64,000 bases of DNA, taken from contig NZ_JACHZQ010000006.1 in NCBI RefSeq assembly GCF_014193655.1, positions 1-64,000 on the forward strand, given 5' to 3'. Source of the DNA: Rhizobium sp. BK313 (lineage in GTDB: Bacteria; Pseudomonadota; Alphaproteobacteria; Rhizobiales; Rhizobiaceae). This document shows, piece after piece, positions 60,899-64,000 of this stretch. Each line of letters begins with the position of its first letter. The first letter of the stretch is position 1. The notes beneath the pieces are model-generated. The model did no database searches. It saw nothing but the letters and a program-made list of their open reading frames with translations, and was not told the origin of the DNA. The position numbers and the translations under genes are program-made.

Positions 60899-63058
60899 AT
60901 GAAACGGGTATTGGCGGTGGGCGCTGCCGTTGCAGCAATGGTGCTGGCCTCACAGGCCACGGCGCAGGAGAGCCCAACGGAACTGAAACCGCTGGTCATC
61001 CAATCCGGGCAGGATAACAGCGAAGCGAGCGGCACGGCCCCGGTCAAAGGTTATGTCGCCAAGAAGACGACGACCGGTTCCAAAACCGACATGCCGATCA
61101 CCGAGGTGCCGCAATCGGTCTCCGTCATCGGCCGGCAGGAAATGAACGATCGCGGCGTCACCAACAAGGTCGACGAAGCGCTGCGCTATACACCCGGTGT
61201 CACCACGCAGCCCTTCGGCAATGACGGCGATACTGATTGGTTCTATATCCGTGGCTTCGACGCGACGCAGACCGGCGTTTTCCTGAACGGGCTGACGCTC
61301 TACAGCTATGGTTTCGGCGGCTTCCAGATCGATCCCTTCATGCTCGAGCGGGTCGAGGTGCTGAAGGGCCCCTCCTCGGTGCTCTATGGCGGCGCCAATC
61401 CCGGCGGTCTTGTCAACATGGTGCGCAAGGAGCCGACCGACGATCCCTATTATGACACCGAGATCGGCATCAACAATCTCGGCAACGCCTTCCTGGGCTT
61501 CGATTTTTCCGACAAGCTCTCGGCTGACGGCGTCTATCGCTACCGGCTGACCGGCAAAGTCGCCGGTGGCGATACCTACAGCGACAATACGCATGATCTG
61601 CGTGGCTTCGTCATGCCGCAGGTCACCATCTCCCCTGACGACTCCACCAAGCTCACTGTGTACGGCATGGTCAGCGGCCTGGATGAGGTCCATACCGGCA
61701 ACGGCTTCTTTCCCTATGTCGGCACGGTGGTCGACGCGCCCTTCGGCAAGATCGACCGCAAGGCCTTCTATGGCGAGCCGGACATTGATAACCTGAAATA
61801 TGCCCAGCAGATGCTTGGCTACGAGTTCTCGCATGAACTCGACGGCGGTTGGACCGTGTCGCAGAATGCGCGCTACGGCCATCTCTACAAGCGAGAGGAA
61901 GGGCCTTACCTAAACGGCTATGTGGACGGCAATCCGCTCGATCCGTCCTATGACGATCCGAACTATATGCTCAACCGCATCGGCTTCTTCGAACGATCGA
62001 AGGTGGATACCTTCTCAGTCGACACCCGAGCACAGAACGAATTCGACACCGGCGCCATCAGCCATAATTTCATGATCGGCTCGGACTACTCGATCTACCG
62101 GCTCGACCAGATCCAGGCTTGCTGCGGCTCCAATCCGATCAGCGCCACCGATCCGGTCTATGGCACGCCGCAGGGTGCCAATTTCGTTTACCTCAACCAG
62201 TCGCTGACGCAGCAGCAGCTCGGCATCTATACGCAGGACCAGATGCGTTTCGGCGGCGGATGGCTGTTGACGCTCAACGGCCGTTACGACTTTGTCGATA
62301 TCGATTCCGATGCGAAGGTCGGCACCACCTACAGCACCAATGAAAAGGCGGCGAGCGGCCGGGCGGGCCTCGCCTACGAGTTCTCCAACGGCATCACGCC
62401 CTATGTCAGCGCCGGTACCTTCTTCAATCCCCTGATCGGTACCAGCGTCAGCGGCGGCGGCCTGACGCCCGAGAAGGGCGAGCAATATGAAGCCGGCGTC
62501 AAATACGAGCCCGATTTCATCGACGGCCTGATCACGGCATCGATCTTCCAGATCGACCGCAAGAACATGGCGCTGACCGACCCCGTCACCTTCCTGCAGC
62601 GCCAGATCGGCGAAGTGCGCTCACGCGGCGTCGAATTCGAAGGCAAGGTCAATCTTAACGACAATTGGAAACTGCTCGGCTCCTACTCCTACACCGATCT
62701 CGAAATCACCAAGGATCTCGACCAGACCGTTGTCGGCAATTCGCCCTACCTCGTGCCGAACTCCACCGCTGCACTCTGGCTCGACTATGCCTTCACCAGC
62801 GATACGCTTGACGGTCTCAGCATCGGCGCCGGCGTGCGTTATCAGGGCAAGTCCTGGGCAGACGAGGCCAACACCCTGCGGGTGCCTTCTGCGACGCTCT
62901 TCGATGCCGGCATCCGCTACGAGAAAAAAGGCTGGGGCGCTTCGCTCAACGTCGCCAACCTCTTCGACAAGGACTATGTCGCGGGCTGCGCGGGCGAAAA
63001 TGTCTGCGGTTATGGCGAGGCGCGGACCATTACCTTCAAGCTCAGCAAGAAGTGGTAA
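60899..63058 (+). CDS. TonB-dependent siderophore receptor (FhuA/FoxA-like)
   Basis: The 719-residue protein has a signal peptide (MKRVLAVGAAVAAMVLASQA, cleavage near ATA-QE) and a TonB-box-like ELKPLVIQ. The plug domain shows TEVPQSVSVIGRQEM, LDEAL-type VDEALRYTPGV and IRGFDATQTGVFLNGL. The barrel ends in a terminal aromatic strand (TITFKLSKKW). The plug pattern matches hydroxamate (ferrichrome/ferrioxamine) receptors. It imports a ferric siderophore across the outer membrane with TonB energy. An earlier in-frame start at 60821 would add residues before the signal peptide and is rejected. Confidence 0.9.
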   Translation: MKRVLAVGAAVAAMVLASQATAQESPTELKPLVIQSGQDNSEASGTAPVKGYVAKKTTTGSKTDMPITEVPQSVSVIGRQEMNDRGVTNKVDEALRYTPGVTTQPFGNDGDTDWFYIRGFDATQTGVFLNGLTLYSYGFGGFQIDPFMLERVEVLKGPSSVLYGGANPGGLVNMVRKEPTDDPYYDTEIGINNLGNAFLGFDFSDKLSADGVYRYRLTGKVAGGDTYSDNTHDLRGFVMPQVTISPDDSTKLTVYGMVSGLDEVHTGNGFFPYVGTVVDAPFGKIDRKAFYGEPDIDNLKYAQQMLGYEFSHELDGGWTVSQNARYGHLYKREEGPYLNGYVDGNPLDPSYDDPNYMLNRIGFFERSKVDTFSVDTRAQNEFDTGAISHNFMIGSDYSIYRLDQIQACCGSNPISATDPVYGTPQGANFVYLNQSLTQQQLGIYTQDQMRFGGGWLLTLNGRYDFVDIDSDAKVGTTYSTNEKAASGRAGLAYEFSNGITPYVSAGTFFNPLIGTSVSGGGLTPEKGEQYEAGVKYEPDFIDGLITASIFQIDRKNMALTDPVTFLQRQIGEVRSRGVEFEGKVNLNDNWKLLGSYSYTDLEITKDLDQTVVGNSPYLVPNSTAALWLDYAFTSDTLDGLSIGAGVRYQGKSWADEANTLRVPSATLFDAGIRYEKKGWGASLNVANLFDKDYVAGCAGENVCGYGEARTITFKLSKKW

Positions 63059-63101
63059 CACCAGGATACAATTACACTTTTATTCTGGAGTAACAGAGAA
63101 A

Positions 63102-63127
63102 AGAGGATTGCCGATTGGCAATCCTCT
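63102..63127. terminator. Bidirectional hairpin terminator
   Basis: AGAGGATTGCC (63102-63112) and GGCAATCCTCT (63117-63127) form a perfect 11-bp stem with a GATT loop between the convergent receptor and hydrolase genes. On the minus strand it is followed by a TTTTC stretch. Confidence 0.65.
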
Positions 63128-63186
63128 CCCAGTGTAAACATTCGCATATCGGCTACATTTATGAGCAGGTATGCGATGGGTTCTTC

Positions 63187-63957
63187 TTAGTTCGAGACGG
63201 CCTTTGCGGCTTCTTCGATGAGTTTTGCAACGTCGTTCGGTTTCGACAAAAATACGGCGTGGCTTGCTTTCGCCTCATAGATCTTGCTTCCGGCACGCTT
63301 TGCCATGCTGCGCTCGAGGTCAGGATTGATCGACCGGTCTTCTGTGGCGACGAGTGCGAAGCTCGGCTTCTTTTTCCAGGCCGGCTCACCCGCTTCGGTA
63401 CCAAATGCCTTCTGCGAGGCAAACACCTGGGATCTGCCGATGAAGTCCGCCTCCGCCTGCGGCAGGTCAGCGGCAAACATCTCATGCACCGCCTCTGGGT
63501 CCATATAAAGGAAACCGTCCGGCGTTGCCTTGACGCCGTTCTTCCTCATGTGCTCGACAGGCTTGCTCTCAACAAGCTTTGCCAGGCTTTCACCCTTGTC
63601 AGGCTGGAATGCTGCAACGTAGACCAGTGCCGCGACATTGTCGGCATTACCGGCATCGCTGATGACCATGCCGCCATAGCTATGGCCGACAAGCACGCTT
63701 GGACCATTTTGCAGGTCGAGGACCCGCTTCGTCGCAGCGACATCGTCGGCCAGCGATATCAGCGGCTCCTGCACGATCGCAACCTTGTACCCGTCCTTCG
63801 TCAGAATATCGGATACGGTTCGCCAGCCGGACCCATCGGCAAACGCGCCGTGAACGATGACGATATTCTTCACCTCGGCAGCAGAGGCGATGGACAACGG
63901 CCCCGCCGTCGTTACCGCGAGAGCCACAGCCGCCCGGAACAGAATGTGTTTGATCAC
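63187..63957 (-). CDS. Secreted alpha/beta hydrolase
   Basis: The 256-residue protein starts at GTG 63957 (AAGGA seven bases upstream) with a signal peptide (FRAAVALAVTTAGPLSIASA). It has VHGAFADGSGW, the nucleophile elbow GHSYGGMV and the late SHAVFLSKP histidine region. This fold resembles the salicylate esterase/hydroxynitrile lyase-like group of alpha/beta hydrolases, here exported to the periplasm. The substrate is unknown. Its 5' end reaches within 50 bases of the window edge. Confidence 0.85.
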   Translation of the reverse strand: MIKHILFRAAVALAVTTAGPLSIASAAEVKNIVIVHGAFADGSGWRTVSDILTKDGYKVAIVQEPLISLADDVAATKRVLDLQNGPSVLVGHSYGGMVISDAGNADNVAALVYVAAFQPDKGESLAKLVESKPVEHMRKNGVKATPDGFLYMDPEAVHEMFAADLPQAEADFIGRSQVFASQKAFGTEAGEPAWKKKPSFALVATEDRSINPDLERSMAKRAGSKIYEAKASHAVFLSKPNDVAKLIEEAAKAVSN

Positions 63958-64000
63958 AGAGAAATCCTTTCGCAAGATAGTTTGCGTGATATTGATTATG

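Noticed and set aside
1..64000. CRISPR arrays, tRNA or rRNA genes, phage or conjugation genes
   Set aside because: No regularly spaced repeats, cloverleaf sequences, or integrase, capsid or tra motifs were seen.

Overview
The window looks like a chromosome or chromid segment of a fast-growing Rhizobiaceae member, most likely Rhizobium. The evidence is a prsDE-type secretion locus beside an RTX glycanase, DUF992 and DUF982 proteins, a mosaic intergenic repeat of rhizobial type, GGAAC-N16-CGTT promoters typical of alphaproteobacterial EcfG/RpoE2 sigma factors, and a TGA-N9-TCA iron-responsive operator. No rRNA, tRNA, CRISPR array, prophage or replication origin was seen.

Layout. (1) 1-10150: the end of a gene and its terminator, a secreted DUF992 protein, then a minus-strand sugar operon (binding protein, ATPase, two permeases, D-tagatose 3-epimerase-type isomerase, FGGY kinase, class II aldolase). 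A divergent LacI-type regulator and a paired palindromic operator precede it. An IS5-type transposase remnant follows. (2) 10164-11932: a frameshifted alpha/beta hydrolase and an intact one. (3) 11975-27993: a compact minus-strand operon of about 13 genes. A dipeptide-type ABC importer is followed by an MFS carrier, a hydantoinase, three SDR proteins, an NAD-dependent epimerase, a PuuE-like deacetylase, an unusual ThDP enzyme and a dihydroorotase-like protein. A GlxA-type regulator lies upstream. (4) 28182-35662: sensory genes, namely a chemoreceptor, a kinase-less KdpD-like protein, a GGDEF cyclase and a divergent class III nucleotide cyclase. (5) 35842-42642: oxidoreductase, small secreted proteins, ArsR/SRPBCC pair, DUF1801 proteins, DUF982 proteins and a probable small RNA. 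Three general-stress promoter matches fall here. (6) 43045-47637: RTX glycanase (ExsH type) convergent with its type I exporter PrsD/PrsE. (7) 47804-58898: flavin disulfide reductase, globin-coupled chemoreceptor, arylsulfatase with a nearby sulfatase fragment, methyltransferase, HtpG and a NUDIX hydrolase. (8) 58952-63957: a periplasmic protein, an AraC regulator with an iron-regulated TonB-dependent siderophore receptor, and a secreted alpha/beta hydrolase.

How the parts work together. Region 1 reads as a complete ketose module: import, C3 epimerisation, phosphorylation, then aldol cleavage to DHAP plus an aldehyde. Region 3 is the best candidate for an undescribed pathway. It couples uptake of a peptide-like or cyclic-amide compound to ring opening and redox steps, and several of its enzymes lack canonical catalytic residues. 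Region 5 looks like a small general-stress cluster. Region 8 couples an AraC sensor to an iron-controlled outer-membrane receptor. Functions are inferred from motifs read by eye; substrates are not established.
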